NCBI GenBank assembly: GCA_036782715.1
Contig: DAIPYN010000002.1
Coordinates: forward strand, 62,001 to 126,000
Direction: 5' to 3'
Origin: UBA3478 sp036782715
GTDB lineage: Bacteria; Bacteroidota; Bacteroidia; Flavobacteriales; Flavobacteriaceae
Length of the DNA stretch: 64,000 nt
Position 1 is the first letter of the stretch; every line of letters starts with the position of its first letter. Below the pieces are notes generated by a model that was not told the origin of the DNA, made no database searches, and saw only the letters and a program-made list of their open reading frames with translations. Shown here one piece after another: positions 25,517-34,877 of the stretch. Made by a program: the position numbers and the translations under genes.

Positions 25517-26458
25517 ATGAAGAAGGTGTTTTGTGTCGGAGAGTTATTGATTGATTTCGTTGGACAAGGAGGGCATCCCTCTCTTACAAAAACCAATCAG
25601 TTCCTAAAAAAAGCCGGTGGAGCTCCTGCGAATGTAGCCGCTGCAGTGAGTCGTCTTGATGGTCACAGCTATTTTGTTGGGGCTGTGGGTAGCGACCCTT
25701 TCGGAAACTTCTTAACAGAGGCCCTTGAAGAAGAAGGCGTTAGCATAGACTATTTACAGCGAGTTTCGACTTTTACTACGCTAGCTTTCGTAAATCTTGG
25801 TGCCGATGGTGAACGTGACTTTGTGTTCTCGAGAGGGGCTGATCGGGAACTAACCTATGACAAGGCCTTAGCCGACCAGCTAGCAGGGCAAATTGTGCAC
25901 TTTGGAGCCGCAACCTCCTTTTTAGGTGGAAGCCTAGAACATACCTATTCGACTTATCTAGAAGAGGCGATAGCCAATGAGGCACTTATCAGTTTTGACC
26001 CTAATTACCGTAACGATTTACACCGATTCGATGTTGACGATTTTATTAAAAAATCGCTTCATTTCATTGCTAAGGCTCACCTAATAAAACTCAGCGAAGA
26101 AGAGGCGAAACTACTCGCAAAAACCGATGATCTGGAGGAGGCTTGCCGATTCTTTCATAATATGACTAATGCGACAATATGTATCACTCTTGGGAAACAA
26201 GGAACGCTTTTGAGTCTTGATAGTGATCAAAGAGCAACTATTCCTACTATCCCCATTAAAGCGATTGATACCACTGGTTCTGGAGATGCTTTTATCGGAT
26301 GTCTACTCGCCACTCTTTCCAAAGCACCATCAACAACCGTGTTGAAAGATAAGAAGTGGATGACCGAAGCGGTGAATATTGCGAACAAAGCCGGAGCATT
26401 TACGGCGCAGAACTATGGTGCTATTGCTGCACTCCCGAGAGCGAAGGATCTAATGTAA
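25517..26458 (+). CDS. PfkB-family carbohydrate kinase (fructokinase-like)
   Basis: A 313-residue sugar kinase. The start is the ATG at 25517, giving MKKVFCVGELLIDF. The frame upstream to 25406 crosses the divergent promoter and is not coding. Signature 1 is GGAPANVAAAVSRLDG (34-49). Signature 2 is DTTGSGDAFIGC (near 254) with the catalytic Asp. DPNYRNDL precedes the ATP site. The pattern is closest to bacterial fructokinases, so phosphorylation of fructose or a related ketose is likely. It diverges from the phosphatase gene and ends five bases from a convergent gene. Confidence 0.9.
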   Translation: MKKVFCVGELLIDFVGQGGHPSLTKTNQFLKKAGGAPANVAAAVSRLDGHSYFVGAVGSDPFGNFLTEALEEEGVSIDYLQRVSTFTTLAFVNLGADGERDFVFSRGADRELTYDKALADQLAGQIVHFGAATSFLGGSLEHTYSTYLEEAIANEALISFDPNYRNDLHRFDVDDFIKKSLHFIAKAHLIKLSEEEAKLLAKTDDLEEACRFFHNMTNATICITLGKQGTLLSLDSDQRATIPTIPIKAIDTTGSGDAFIGCLLATLSKAPSTTVLKDKKWMTEAVNIANKAGAFTAQNYGAIAALPRAKDLM

Positions 26459-26463
26459 TCCCT

Positions 26464-27597
26464 CTAGTTATACCTTACTTTTCGAATTACTCGAAGTGCT
26501 TCTTTAAGCGAGGCATAAGCATCTTGGTCTATGTCTTTAATAAGTCTTCTAGCATTTTCTAACTGTTCTTTTGCTTCTTCAAACCCATTTAAGAAACAGA
26601 TTAAATAGGTGTCAGGAAGTCGTCTCAGATCTACTAATTGATTTTCAGAAAGCCGCACTTTTTGCTCCAAAAGCTTAACCAGAGTGTTATTCGTGTTGTA
26701 TACGTGAAATAATTCTCGAGTGTCGTATCGTGGAGGCTCAAAAATTAGTTCGGTATTCATCTGATAAGTACCGTTCTCTTCAAAATGAATATCTAATCGC
26801 TCGAGCGGATAATATTTTTTATCTCCGAGCCCAAGAAACACATACTCGGTTAGACTGAAAGTATCATTGGTATGAGTAATTTCTATCTCGTCAAGGGCAG
26901 AATAGAACAATCTTACCTGTTCATTGATCAATTCGATATCCACTCGTGAGTAATAAGTCTTGTCTTTGACTTTCTTCACCTGCCCAGCCCAACACACTAC
27001 AAATTGCTCTTTAAAAACCTTGTAATCACTCGGCATATCAGGATGACGATTTCGAATAAAATCAATCACCCCGTCTAGGGTAAGTTCAATATTATTTTCG
27101 GCGTGGCGTTCTAGATCTTGAACGATGGTTGAATTGGTATCGCGCAATTCAGATTCGAAGTTCTTCGGAACCGACATGCTGCCCTCGCGATAAAAAACAG
27201 CTCCTCCATAATACTTCCAAATATTCTTTCTAAGGGAGCAAAGTCTGCCCGAAGATCGAATGGTAATAAGACCTACTACCTTATTGTCAGGTAAATGTGG
27301 AAAGGGAATATTCTCGTAGGAAACCTTTGGCGGTTGATCTAAGTAAGCATTTACCAGATTCTGAATTTTGCTGTCGTCAAAAAAATCAACCCCAACGATG
27401 CTACTGTCTAAATCTTCAACCCCAACCACAATGTAAGAGTTGTTTAAAGGGTTCGTGTTAGCCAAAGCACAAACGTGCTTGAGAAACTTAGCTTTACCCT
27501 CCTTTTCACCTATAGAAATACTGCGCTTTTTATCATAAAAACTATTCTCGTCATTATGAGCGAGCAAATTTTTAATTAAAAGGCGCTTATTAATCAT
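26464..27597 (-). CDS. AlbA_2 (Schlafen-like) domain protein
   Basis: A 377-residue cytosolic protein. The N-terminal 150 residues fit a divergent AlbA_2 domain: SISIGEKEGKAKFLKHVCALANT, shown here as EGKAKFLKHVCALANT, then YIVVGVED and IGLITIRS-like VVGLITIRSSG. Such domains are found in putative regulators and Schlafen-type nucleic-acid enzymes. The remaining 220 residues (from about 165) match nothing I recognise and contain no helicase, kinase or helix-turn-helix signature. The gene ends five bases from the convergent fructokinase gene and is preceded by an aldo/keto reductase gene whose stop is at 27601, so the two may be co-transcribed. Confidence 0.7.
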   Translation of the reverse strand: MINKRLLIKNLLAHNDENSFYDKKRSISIGEKEGKAKFLKHVCALANTNPLNNSYIVVGVEDLDSSIVGVDFFDDSKIQNLVNAYLDQPPKVSYENIPFPHLPDNKVVGLITIRSSGRLCSLRKNIWKYYGGAVFYREGSMSVPKNFESELRDTNSTIVQDLERHAENNIELTLDGVIDFIRNRHPDMPSDYKVFKEQFVVCWAGQVKKVKDKTYYSRVDIELINEQVRLFYSALDEIEITHTNDTFSLTEYVFLGLGDKKYYPLERLDIHFEENGTYQMNTELIFEPPRYDTRELFHVYNTNNTLVKLLEQKVRLSENQLVDLRRLPDTYLICFLNGFEEAKEQLENARRLIKDIDQDAYASLKEALRVIRKVRYN

Positions 27598-27600
27598 GTG

Positions 27601-28464
27601 CTAAGGAACTCTTGTACCCTTGGCGGCTTCGAGCAAAACGAACCAGTCTTCAAGCTCTAACACGATCTCAAAACCTTTCTTTGCGTCAGCGAGACGATTA
27701 ACTTGAGTAGTTCCTACCACTGGGCTAATCTTAGCGGGATGTTTCGCTAGAAAAGCCAACGCTAAGCCAGCTAAATCGGTATCATATTTATTCATTAGAT
27801 CATCAGCAACCGCTCTAATGCGAACAACGGCCTCGTCATCAGGGTTTTTAAACAGGACTCCTAGTGGAGACCAAGCCATCGGCTCGATATTCAAATGCTT
27901 CGCCTGATCTAGAGTGCCATCGTACATCGAATCAGTATGGGTGATCGAACACTGAATCTGATTCGCTTCTACTGGAGCAAACCGCATGATACTTTCAACC
28001 TGATGGGGAAGAAAATTGGATAAGCCAAAGGACTTTATTTTTCCTTGATCTAAAAGCGTTGCAACTGCTAGACCCACCTCTTCAGTATCGAGCAGCGGGC
28101 TCGGCCGATGCAATAGAAAAAGATCGAGATAATCGGTACCTAGATTTCTTAAACTTTGCTCTGCCGAATCAATAATATAAGCGGTATCGTATTGATAATG
28201 TTTGACTTTATTAGCTCTACCTCTTGTCATTTGAATCCCGCACTTGGTAATAAGCTCAATAGCTTCTCTAGTTACATTAGCCTGTTTTAAAGCCGCTCCA
28301 AATTCTACTTCAGTAGTGTAATCTCCATAAATATCGGCATGGTCAAATCGGTTTAAACCCAATTCTAACGCTCCTTCTATACGATTAGCCATTTCTGTGG
28401 TGTTTAGAGCGCTTCCCCAGCGACCCCATGTCATCGTCCCAACAATCAGTGAGTGTTTTTTCAT
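27601..28464 (-). CDS. Aldo/keto reductase
   Basis: An NADPH-dependent oxidoreductase of 287 residues. The catalytic set is visible: FDHADIYG (40-47, Asp and Tyr46), ELITKCGI with Lys74, and LFLLHRP with His119. QIQCSITH, EPMAWSPLG and VVGTTQVNRL are the cofactor-side motifs. The sequence resembles the YdhF-type bacterial group; the physiological carbonyl substrate is unknown. It starts 151 bases from the divergent Bat operon, so this gap should contain both promoters. Confidence 0.92.
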   Translation of the reverse strand: MKKHSLIVGTMTWGRWGSALNTTEMANRIEGALELGLNRFDHADIYGDYTTEVEFGAALKQANVTREAIELITKCGIQMTRGRANKVKHYQYDTAYIIDSAEQSLRNLGTDYLDLFLLHRPSPLLDTEEVGLAVATLLDQGKIKSFGLSNFLPHQVESIMRFAPVEANQIQCSITHTDSMYDGTLDQAKHLNIEPMAWSPLGVLFKNPDDEAVVRIRAVADDLMNKYDTDLAGLALAFLAKHPAKISPVVGTTQVNRLADAKKGFEIVLELEDWFVLLEAAKGTRVP

Positions 28465-28615
28465 AGTGATCCGTTTTTCAGGCTATAAGTTACAACTTTA
28501 TAAAAGCCAAAACTTTGTGAAAACCTTATTAAATCAGGCATTTTTAACCTATCATTAACAAGGGAAAGCAATAAGAATTTACAATTTGCGCCCTCTAAAC
28601 CTAAGACAGAGCGAA

Positions 28616-29605
28616 ATGAGTGTAGATATTAGTGAGTTAAACGAGAAAATAACACGAGATAGTGCCTTTATTTCGGCATTGAGAAACGAGGTTTCGAAGG
28701 CAATTGTCGGGCAAAACCACATGGTAGACAGCCTGTTAATTGGTCTCCTGGCCAAGGGCCATATCTTACTCGAAGGAGTACCTGGTCTTGCGAAAACCTT
28801 GGCAATTAATACGCTTTCGAAAGCAGTGAAAGGTAGCTTTAGTAGAATTCAGTTTACTCCTGACCTGTTGCCAGCCGATGTGATTGGGACGGTAATTTAT
28901 AACATGAATGAGCAGGCCTTTAATGTTAAGAAAGGTCCCATTTTTGCCAATTTCGTTTTAGCTGATGAGATTAACCGTGCACCTGCGAAGGTTCAATCAG
29001 CCCTATTAGAGGCCATGCAAGAAAAGCAGGTAACCATCGGCGATGAAACCTTTAAACTCGACCAGCCCTTTCTGGTAATGGCCACCCAAAACCCTGTTGA
29101 ACAAGAGGGAACCTACACCTTGCCTGAGGCTCAGGTAGATCGTTTCATGTTGAAAGTGGTCATTGATTATCCGAAAAGAGAAGATGAACAGCTGATTATT
29201 CGACAAAATTTAGCTTCAACTGCTCATAAAATAAGCGCGGTACTAAGTACTAAAGATCTCCTCAAAGCCCAAGAAAGTGTAAACGAAGTTTATCTCGATG
29301 AAAAGATTGAGCAGTATATCGTTGATCTAATCTTCGCGACAAGATATCCTGAAAATTATAGTTTAGATCATCTAAAGTCACTGATAAGTTTCGGCGCCTC
29401 TCCAAGAGGTAGTATTAGTCTTGCAAAAGCAGCGAAGTGTTATGCGTTCATTCAGGGAAGAGGATTCGTGGTTCCTGAAGATGTTAGAGCGGTAATTTTT
29501 GATGTGCTCCGACATCGTATCGGTTTAACCTACGAGGCCGAAGCTGAATCGATCGGAAGCGTTCAAATCATCGAACAAGTTCTCGAAGCGGTCAAAGTAC
29601 CTTAA
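28616..29605 (+). CDS. MoxR-type AAA+ ATPase of the Bat operon
   Basis: A 329-residue AAA+ chaperone-like ATPase and the first gene of an eight-gene operon. The start is the ATG at 28616; a TTG ten codons earlier is less likely. Walker A GVPGLAKT is at 54-61, Walker B is in VLADEINRAPAK (near 117), and ATQNPVEQEGTYTLPEAQ carries sensor 1. MoxR proteins act with VWA-domain partners to mature or remodel protein complexes, and five following genes encode VWA or TPR proteins. A TTTACAATTTG stretch at about 28578 resembles a -7 box with one extra base. Confidence 0.95.
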   Translation: MSVDISELNEKITRDSAFISALRNEVSKAIVGQNHMVDSLLIGLLAKGHILLEGVPGLAKTLAINTLSKAVKGSFSRIQFTPDLLPADVIGTVIYNMNEQAFNVKKGPIFANFVLADEINRAPAKVQSALLEAMQEKQVTIGDETFKLDQPFLVMATQNPVEQEGTYTLPEAQVDRFMLKVVIDYPKREDEQLIIRQNLASTAHKISAVLSTKDLLKAQESVNEVYLDEKIEQYIVDLIFATRYPENYSLDHLKSLISFGASPRGSISLAKAAKCYAFIQGRGFVVPEDVRAVIFDVLRHRIGLTYEAEAESIGSVQIIEQVLEAVKVP

Positions 29606-29613
29606 TAAACAAC

Positions 29614-30495
29614 ATGCTAGAAGTCTCTGACATTCTTGCCCGAGTTCGAAAGATTGCTCTTAAAACTCGTAGGCTTTCTGACCATGTTTTTGGAGGAGAA
29701 TACCATTCTTCTTTCAAAGGTAGAGGTATGACCTTTAGTGAAGTAAGAAAGTACGAATACGGGGATGATGTAAGAACGATCGACTGGAATGTTACTGCAC
29801 GAAATAGAGAGCCTTATTCAAAGGTTTTTGAAGAAGAACGCGAACTCACCTTAATGCTAGCTGTAGATGTTAGTTCGTCTGGTCTTTTTGGTAGTGGCGA
29901 AACTACCAAACTTGAAAAAAGCATTGAAATCGCGGCAATTCTCGCATTCTCTGCCCTACAAAACAATGATAAAGTTGGGCTCCTTGCTTTTTCTGACGAA
30001 GTCGAGTTTTTCTTACCTCCCAAAAAGGGAAAGGCCCATCTTTTGAGAATTATCAGAGAACTCCTCGTACTTTCTGACCCCTCGAAACCTCCGCAGAAAA
30101 CGAGTATCGACAAGGCGCTCTCATCTCTTTCTGGTTATCTTAAAAAGAAAACCATTGTCTTTGTACTATCTGACTTTCTAGATACTGGCTACGAAAAATC
30201 GCTACGAATTTTGGCAAAGCGACACGATGTAAATGGGTTTCGTATTTATGATGCTCTCGAAATGGCAATGCCTAATTTAGGTTTGATTCCTATGAGGTCC
30301 TTAGAAGAGGATGCCATCACCTACGTAGATACCGGGTCAAAAAGTATCGCTAAAACCTATACCAACGATATTGATTCAGCCGTATCCTACTTTGAAAAGA
30401 GCTTTACTCAAGTAGGAGCCCCGATGGTAAGTTGTGAATTAAATGAAGATCATATTTCTAAACTACTTCAGTTCTTTAAGGCAAAGCATCGCTAA
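29614..30495 (+). CDS. DUF58-domain protein with VWA-type metal site
   Basis: A 293-residue cytosolic protein. The DUF58 core motif YEYGDDVRTIDWNVTARN (48-65) is followed by a von Willebrand A-like fold with MIDAS motif DVSSS (85-89) and a VFVLSDFLD segment supplying a further metal ligand. In Bat operons this protein is the usual MoxR partner. It starts eight bases after moxR and overlaps the next gene by one base (TAATG), indicating tight coupling. Confidence 0.92.
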   Translation: MLEVSDILARVRKIALKTRRLSDHVFGGEYHSSFKGRGMTFSEVRKYEYGDDVRTIDWNVTARNREPYSKVFEEERELTLMLAVDVSSSGLFGSGETTKLEKSIEIAAILAFSALQNNDKVGLLAFSDEVEFFLPPKKGKAHLLRIIRELLVLSDPSKPPQKTSIDKALSSLSGYLKKKTIVFVLSDFLDTGYEKSLRILAKRHDVNGFRIYDALEMAMPNLGLIPMRSLEEDAITYVDTGSKSIAKTYTNDIDSAVSYFEKSFTQVGAPMVSCELNEDHISKLLQFFKAKHR

Positions 30496-32006
30496 TGAAA
30501 AGCTTCTTAGCAACATATAAAATCATCTCAATGCTAGTTCTTGCTCTGTTTATTCACCAAGGATATGGTCAAGAAGTAACTGCCTCCATCGATCGAGACA
30601 GTCTGCTAATTGGTGAGCAAATTGAGTTACAGCTTAGCGCTTCTGCTGATCCTGAAGCCTTGATTCTATTTCCAGAAGGGCAAACCTTCTATCCGCTCGA
30701 GGTAGTCAATGAATCAGCGATTGACACCTTGTCTAAAAGGCCTCAACTATCGCTTCGTAAAATCTATAAGATTACTCAGTTTGATGCCGGAGATTATCTT
30801 ATTGCCCCCCAACAAATCACCATTAACAGGAATCCGTATACTACCGAGGCAATTCCTGTTCGAATCAACGATGTGGTCGTCGATACGACTGCCCAAGGAC
30901 TGTACGATATTAAACCTCTTGGTCAAAAAGTTCCTGAACCTCAGAATTATTGGCCTTATGTGCTGATCACTGCTCTCATCGCGATCGGGCTTCTTGTTTA
31001 TTTCAAAAGATCTCGTGAAAAGAAACGAGTAGTTAGCCCCTTTGAAGAGGCAATCGACTCCATTGATCGCCTAAAGCAGATAGAAGTAATCGAGTCAGCA
31101 TCTATTTACTACTCAGCGACTTCTATTTTTAAAACCTACCTGCACCAAAGACTCACATTGTCTACCGAGCAGCGAACCTCCAAGGAGCTCATTGGCCTAC
31201 TAGATAGTCTCGGCAAAAACGAGTCTTATTACCAGCAAACCAACGAGCAGCAGACTGGTCTGAAGGAACTACTTAATCGAGCAGAACTCTACAAATTCGC
31301 GAAACAGATGGTTACCGATGAGCAGCGAAGTGCTGATCTTTTATTTATCAGTCAAACGATCAAGGCATACGAGGAGGGTTACCTAAAAAAATTAGAAGCA
31401 CTTACCATCGTGCCTCAGAAGAAAAATCGATTAAGACAGCGTACGATCATCGGCATTTCGACCTTAGTTTTAGTACTAGGGACACTTGGCATCTATGGAT
31501 ACCTAAACGGCTACCAGAATCTATGGGATAGCATTACTCTTAACCCGTTCAAAAAGTCCTACGAACAAACTTGGGTCTCGTCAAGTTATGGCTTTCCTCC
31601 AGTAAGTATTGAATCTCCAGAGGCATTAATTAGGAACGAGGAAGGGTTTATTTGGAATCTTAATGAAGATTTAACCGTCGCTATTCGAATTGAAAAAAGA
31701 GAAGGTGAATCTGAGATTGACTTTGTGGCCCTTTCAGAAGCACAACTCCTTCGATTTGAAGAAAAAGGTTTTTCAACGATTTTACCCAAATCAGAAATAT
31801 ACAACACTAAAGAGGAGGTCACGGGTTACCATTCATTCGGTACTGCACTAGATGCATCGAAGAATGAACGATCATTCGACCATCTTATTTTTGGCGGAAA
31901 AGGGTTTTCTCAAGAAGTAGTTATTATCTACCCAACCGGAGATCGTTGGGCTGAACAAATAGCCGCTAGAATAATGGAGTCTATAAAAGTAACTACCGAA
32001 CTATGA
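30495..32006 (+). CDS. Bat operon membrane protein (DUF4381-like region)
   Basis: A 503-residue envelope protein with a signal peptide (about 1-25). The parts in order are: a beta-rich periplasmic N-terminal domain (26-140), membrane helix (154-170), a helical cytosolic region with a DUF4381-like pattern (183-290: SIYYSATSIFKTYLHQRL, TSKELIGLLDSL, LLNRAELYKFAK), a second membrane helix (317-336) and a C-terminal soluble domain (340-503) I do not recognise. It occupies the place between the DUF58 gene and batA, where many Bacteroidota Bat loci carry a poorly named protein. Its beta domain resembles the N-terminus of BatD. It overlaps batA by four bases. Confidence 0.8.
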   Translation: MKSFLATYKIISMLVLALFIHQGYGQEVTASIDRDSLLIGEQIELQLSASADPEALILFPEGQTFYPLEVVNESAIDTLSKRPQLSLRKIYKITQFDAGDYLIAPQQITINRNPYTTEAIPVRINDVVVDTTAQGLYDIKPLGQKVPEPQNYWPYVLITALIAIGLLVYFKRSREKKRVVSPFEEAIDSIDRLKQIEVIESASIYYSATSIFKTYLHQRLTLSTEQRTSKELIGLLDSLGKNESYYQQTNEQQTGLKELLNRAELYKFAKQMVTDEQRSADLLFISQTIKAYEEGYLKKLEALTIVPQKKNRLRQRTIIGISTLVLVLGTLGIYGYLNGYQNLWDSITLNPFKKSYEQTWVSSSYGFPPVSIESPEALIRNEEGFIWNLNEDLTVAIRIEKREGESEIDFVALSEAQLLRFEEKGFSTILPKSEIYNTKEEVTGYHSFGTALDASKNERSFDHLIFGGKGFSQEVVIIYPTGDRWAEQIAARIMESIKVTTEL

Positions 32007-33007
32007 AAGAAGTCCTTTTAGCTCCTTATAAAAATCCTGAGTGGTTTGCGCTTTTCGCAGTCCTATTACTGCTTGTACTATGGAAGCTTAAGGGCAGCTC
32101 GAAAGAGTCTGTATTTTTCAACTTTTCTACAACGGTTAAGCGATCAAACGGTCTTAAACCTAAACTACGTCCTTTAATTTGGGTGCTCCGTATCGCAGCC
32201 TTAGCGTCGCTGATCATGGCTTTAGCAAGGCCTCAGACTGCTGGAGTAAACACCAAGACGAAAACTTCTAGCGGCATAGATATCGTTCTTTCAATCGACG
32301 TGAGTTCGAGTATGCTTGCCAAAGATCTACAACCTAACCGACTTGAAGCCTTGAAAGAAGTGGCTTCAGACTTCGTTAAAGACCGAAAAAGTGACCGAAT
32401 CGGGCTCGTTGTATATGCTGGAGAAAGTTATACGAAAACACCCCTGACCACCGATACCGAAATTACACTCACTGCACTTTCTGAGCTAAGCTTCGGAGCT
32501 ATTGAGGACGGAACCGCTATCGGAATGGGGTTAGCAACAGCAGTGAATCGACTCAAAGAAAGTGATGCCATTTCAAAGATCATCATCTTACTTACAGACG
32601 GTGTAAACAATAGCGGATTCATTGAACCTGAGACTGCTGCCAATCTCGCCCTCGAATATGGTATCAAAATTTACACGATTGGTCTAGGAACTAATGGTAA
32701 TGCTTTAAGCCCCATTGCCTACAATCCTGACGGCTCGTTCAGATACGGAATGCGTTCAGTAGAAATCGATGAAGAGCTCCTTAAAAGCGTATCAGAGCTT
32801 ACTGGCGGAAGCTACTACAGAGCCACAGACAACCAAAGCCTTGAAGCCATCTACGATCAAATCAACGAGCTAGAAAAGAGCGAAATCGAAGAGTTTAGTT
32901 ATTACACCTACGAAGAACACTTTAGATTCTGGGTGTTCATAGCCTTAAGTCTACTCGCTGTTGAATTATTATTACGTCACACCCTTTTTAGAGAAGCACT
33001 GTCATGA
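32003..33007 (+). CDS. batA: VWA-domain protein BatA
   Basis: A 334-residue inner-membrane protein. Two N-terminal helices (about 13-29 and 57-77), then a VWA domain with a complete MIDAS (DVSSS 99-103, Thr in TPLTTDTEI, Asp in LLTDGVNN), then a C-terminal helix (about 310-327). VWA proteins bind partners through a divalent metal. In Bacteroides the Bat proteins were linked to aerotolerance, but their molecular role is unclear. It overlaps both neighbours by four bases. Confidence 0.93.
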   Translation: MKEVLLAPYKNPEWFALFAVLLLLVLWKLKGSSKESVFFNFSTTVKRSNGLKPKLRPLIWVLRIAALASLIMALARPQTAGVNTKTKTSSGIDIVLSIDVSSSMLAKDLQPNRLEALKEVASDFVKDRKSDRIGLVVYAGESYTKTPLTTDTEITLTALSELSFGAIEDGTAIGMGLATAVNRLKESDAISKIIILLTDGVNNSGFIEPETAANLALEYGIKIYTIGLGTNGNALSPIAYNPDGSFRYGMRSVEIDEELLKSVSELTGGSYYRATDNQSLEAIYDQINELEKSEIEEFSYYTYEEHFRFWVFIALSLLAVELLLRHTLFREALS

Positions 33008-34035
33008 TGTTAGTCGAACATACCCAATACCTCACTATGGGCGGGATCGTTGTTCTGCTAGTCACCCTTCTTTTTGTAGGGTATCGAGCGTGGCAAAAGC
33101 ATACGCTTAAAAAAGCCCAGCCCGATGAGAAGTTAAGGAACCTGATGCTAGAAAGACTCGCCCCGCTTCGAAGCAATAAAAATGGCTTACTAAAGCGCGT
33201 TCTTATGCTTCTAGCCATCTATTTAGCCTTTATTGGATTAGCCAATCCTAAGATAGGAACACAATTAGGTACGGTGAAAAGAGAAGGAGTTGATCTAGTA
33301 TTTGCCATCGATGTCTCAAAGAGTATGCTCACTGAGGACATTGCTCCTAATCGTATAGAAAAGGCAAAACGCATCGTTGCAGAAACACTTTCAGAGCTCA
33401 AGGGAGACCGAGTCGGAATCATTACTTACGCAGCCTCAGCCTTCCCACAGCTTCCCATCACAACAGACTATGGAGCCGCACGCATGTTTCTTAAAGGAGT
33501 GAATACAGACATGATGTCTTCTCAAGGAACAGCTATTTTAGAAGCTGTTAAGCTTGCTGGTACGTTTTTCGATCCAAATGCTGAGACCCGTAGAGTGCTC
33601 GTTTTATTATCTGACGGAGAAGATCACAATGAGACCGGAGTGGATATCATCGCCGATACTGCCAATCAGGCGAACATTCAAATCATCACGGTTGCTACAG
33701 GTACCACCTCTGGAGGCCCAATTCCCGAAGGAGGAATAGCAAAAGGCAGCTTTAAAAAAGACAGTGAAGGCAATGTAGTCATCTCAAAGTTGAACAAAGA
33801 CGTATTAGAAGAATTGGCCGATAGTACCAACGGCGTTTATATCGATACCCCAACCACTGAAGCAACGATATCAACAATAAGCGATTTTCTAGCGCAACTA
33901 GACAAAACCGCTTTTGAAACGCAGACCTACTCTAACTATAAAGATCAATTTCAATGGTTCATAGCCATTGCCTTTGTTATTTTAGTCATTGAATTCTTAA
34001 TTCCTGAGCGTAAACTACAATGGTTTAAAAAATGA
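33004..34035 (+). CDS. batB: VWA-domain protein BatB
   Basis: A 343-residue paralogue of BatA with the same topology: helices near 12-28 and 65-80, VWA domain with MIDAS DVSKS (103-107) and LLSDGEDH, and a C-terminal helix (about 316-333) followed by KLQWFKK. The VWA region contains a glycine-rich loop (TTSGGPIPEGG) not seen in BatA. It overlaps batA and batC by four bases each, so all three are translationally coupled and probably form a membrane complex. Confidence 0.93.
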   Translation: MMLVEHTQYLTMGGIVVLLVTLLFVGYRAWQKHTLKKAQPDEKLRNLMLERLAPLRSNKNGLLKRVLMLLAIYLAFIGLANPKIGTQLGTVKREGVDLVFAIDVSKSMLTEDIAPNRIEKAKRIVAETLSELKGDRVGIITYAASAFPQLPITTDYGAARMFLKGVNTDMMSSQGTAILEAVKLAGTFFDPNAETRRVLVLLSDGEDHNETGVDIIADTANQANIQIITVATGTTSGGPIPEGGIAKGSFKKDSEGNVVISKLNKDVLEELADSTNGVYIDTPTTEATISTISDFLAQLDKTAFETQTYSNYKDQFQWFIAIAFVILVIEFLIPERKLQWFKK

Positions 34036-34877
34036 AAAAGCAATTACTCTTTCATATCATCGTATGCATCGGGCTCTTCGCAAATGGCCAGCGTTTAGAG
34101 GTTGAAAAACTCAACAATAGTGGAATCGATAAGATTAGCGCTCCAACGAAGGCAGAACAGTTATTTCGACAAGCATCGGCTATTGACACCACTTATGCTG
34201 AGGCTCCTTACAATCTTGGAACAACACTCTACAGGGAGAATCACATTGAGGAAGCTTTTGGTCATCTAAAAGAGGCAGCAAATCGAAGCTCACAACCCGA
34301 TCTCTCCCATAAAGCATTCCATAACATAGGCAATGTTTATATGCAAAAGGAAGAATACGATAATGCGATAGAAGCCTATAAACAGGCCCTTCGAAATGAT
34401 CCTACCGATGAAGAAACTCGGTATAACCTCGCTTTAGCAAAAAAGAAAAAAGAAGAACAACAGCAAGAACAGAATCAAGATCAGGATCAAAATCAAGACC
34501 AGGATCAAGACCAAGACCAACAGGATCAACAAGAAAACGAGGAAAAGAAAGAGAACGACCAGGAAGACAAAGAGGGTGATCAAGAGAAAGAAGGGGATCA
34601 GGGAGAGTCTAAAGAAAAGGAGAAAGAATCAGAGGACGAGAAGGGAGATGGGTCTGAAAAAGAAGAACAGAAAAAAGGTCAAGGAGATCAAAAACAAGAA
34701 CAAGGCAAACGACCAGAAGACAAGCAGCCTCAAGGCAATCCTAAGCCTCAAGAACTTTCTAAACAACAGATAGAAAACCTTTTACAGGCCCTTCAAAATG
34801 AAGAGAATAAAGTGCAAGAAAAAATGAACGCTAAAAAGGTTCAAGGTCGTAAATTGAAAGTCGAAAAAGATTGGTGA
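34032..34877 (+). CDS. batC: TPR protein BatC with charged low-complexity tail
   Basis: A 281-residue exported protein (signal peptide 1-19, ending NGQ). TPR units span about 37-137 (APYNLGTTLYRENHIEEAF, AFHNIGNVYMQKEEYDNAI, RYNLALAKKK). Residues 138-242 are a Gln/Asp/Glu/Lys-rich disordered tail, starting with alternating Gln-Asp. A conserved-looking helix ends the protein (LSKQQIENLLQALQNEENK). The TPR part is expected to contact BatA, BatB or peptidoglycan-associated partners. Its stop shares one base with the batD start (TGATG). Confidence 0.92.
   Translation: MKKQLLFHIIVCIGLFANGQRLEVEKLNNSGIDKISAPTKAEQLFRQASAIDTTYAEAPYNLGTTLYRENHIEEAFGHLKEAANRSSQPDLSHKAFHNIGNVYMQKEEYDNAIEAYKQALRNDPTDEETRYNLALAKKKKEEQQQEQNQDQDQNQDQDQDQDQQDQQENEEKKENDQEDKEGDQEKEGDQGESKEKEKESEDEKGDGSEKEEQKKGQGDQKQEQGKRPEDKQPQGNPKPQELSKQQIENLLQALQNEENKVQEKMNAKKVQGRKLKVEKDW
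34467..34535 (+). repeat. Degenerate hexamer repeat in batC (Gln-Asp run)
   Basis: Imperfect six-base units of the form CAAGAT/CAGGAT/CAAGAC encode alternating Gln-Asp within the batC tail. Such a tract can change length by slippage in steps of six bases without shifting the frame. Confidence 0.7.

Noticed and set aside
26464..27597. Defence gene call for the AlbA_2 protein
   Set aside because: Neighbours are housekeeping metabolic genes and no nuclease or toxin motif is visible.
34455..34757. CRISPR-like or tandem-repeat array in batC
   Set aside because: The repetition is degenerate, in frame and explained by a Gln/Asp/Glu/Lys-rich tail; there are no spacers.
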